A stretch of DNA of 64,000 nt from Deltaproteobacteria bacterium (lineage in GTDB: Bacteria; Myxococcota_A; UBA796; SXON01), in NCBI GenBank assembly GCA_947445035.1, contig CANFCK010000020.1, positions 23,743 to 87,742 on the forward strand, read 5' to 3'. The position numbers were made by a program, and so were the translations under genes. The notes under the pieces were generated by a model that was given only the letters and a program-made list of their open reading frames with translations, did no database searches and had not been told where the DNA came from. Below, one piece after another: positions 63,880-64,000 of this stretch (the stretch's first letter is position 1; every line of letters starts with the position of its first letter).

Positions 63880-64000
63880 ATGGACACCCCCCCCCATCCC
63901 CGGCCCACCCTCGCCGACGGTTGGACCCGCAAGCGCCGCTACCACCACGGGAACCTGGCGCCCTCCGCCCTTGCCCGCGGGCGCCAGATCGTCGCCCTCC
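63880..64000 (+). CDS. TetR-family transcriptional regulator, N-terminal fragment
   Basis: Forty residues are visible before the window ends. WTRKRRYHHGNLAPSALARGRQIVAL resembles the opening of many TetR regulators, where YHHGNL lies just before the first helix of the DNA-binding domain. The preceding 23-base inverted repeat supports autoregulation. The 181 bases between this repeat and the SDR gene (63671-63851) hold no other feature that I can see. Confidence 0.7.
   Translation, partial: MDTPPHPRPTLADGWTRKRRYHHGNLAPSALARGRQIVAL

Noticed and set aside
63571..63948. 125-codon minus-strand frame across the SDR end and tetR start
   Set aside because: It overlaps both supported genes and the operator, and its composition is that of a shadow frame.

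Overview
The window is very GC-rich and gene-dense, and it looks like chromosome from an uncultured Myxococcota (deltaproteobacterial) lineage. The signs are two large lipoproteins with MopE-type Asp-rich metal-binding repeats plus FG-GAP repeats, a secreted protein ending in a MYXO-CTERM-like Cys/Gly + hydrophobic + Arg sorting tail, many lipoboxes, a giant TPR protein, an MCE-domain protein and a DUF5939-type cyclase. I see no phage, insertion sequence, CRISPR array or rRNA. There are two tRNAs: Gln(TTG) and Arg(CCG).

Layout. 1-2 kb: the end of a salicylyl-CoA-hydroxylase/Old-Yellow-Enzyme fusion, then ung. 2-4 kb: a decayed ligase-associated repair pair (pdeM, lhr) beside tRNA-Gln. 4.3-6.3 kb: a MoxR ATPase + CoxE-like VWA pair. 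6.4-12.5 kb: a NYN/OST-HTH protein and three overlapping polytopic membrane proteins (GT-C-like, flippase-like, GT-C-like). 12.5-24 kb: a MaoC hydratase, a MopE/FG-GAP lipoprotein, an unknown membrane-tailed protein, an ICMT-family methyltransferase, a 1872-residue TPR protein and an MCE/MlaD-barrel protein. 24-35.8 kb: a metalloprotease/TolB-propeller/Omp85-like fusion, a cyclase, a 1138-residue MopE lipoprotein with a Ser/Thr/Asp repeat stalk, an LpxH-like phosphoesterase, a copper monooxygenase fused to cytochrome c, and rarA. 35.8-45.7 kb: a broken propeller gene, a CotH/lamin-tail lipoprotein, an acyl-CoA mutase large subunit, purE, an outer-membrane protein with Lys/Glu block repeats, and divergently meaB plus a crotonase. 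45.7-57.8 kb: the MYXO-CTERM-like protein, a DUF3857/transglutaminase/TPR protein, manA, a second CotH lipoprotein, an unknown coupled membrane pair, an MBL hydrolase, tRNA-Arg, and an operon of an Sm/Hfq-like protein, an RdgC-like protein and an unknown. 57.8-64 kb: PrxQ peroxiredoxin, alpha/beta hydrolase, lipoproteins, CPBP protease, methyltransferase, SDR, and the start of a TetR regulator with its own operator.

How genes work together. Most neighbours on one strand overlap by 1-4 bases (TAGTG, GTGA, ATGA), so translational coupling is the rule inside operons. Many operon-leading genes instead carry a TANNNN hexamer exactly 6-8 bases before the start codon and no Shine-Dalgarno sequence, which suggests widespread leaderless transcription. 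The recurring biology is envelope construction: at least eight predicted lipoproteins, two C-terminal beta-barrels and two polymer-like repeat stalks. A second theme is short-chain acyl-CoA metabolism (mutase, its GTPase chaperone, a crotonase and a MaoC hydratase). All functions are read from motifs by eye, without database searches.
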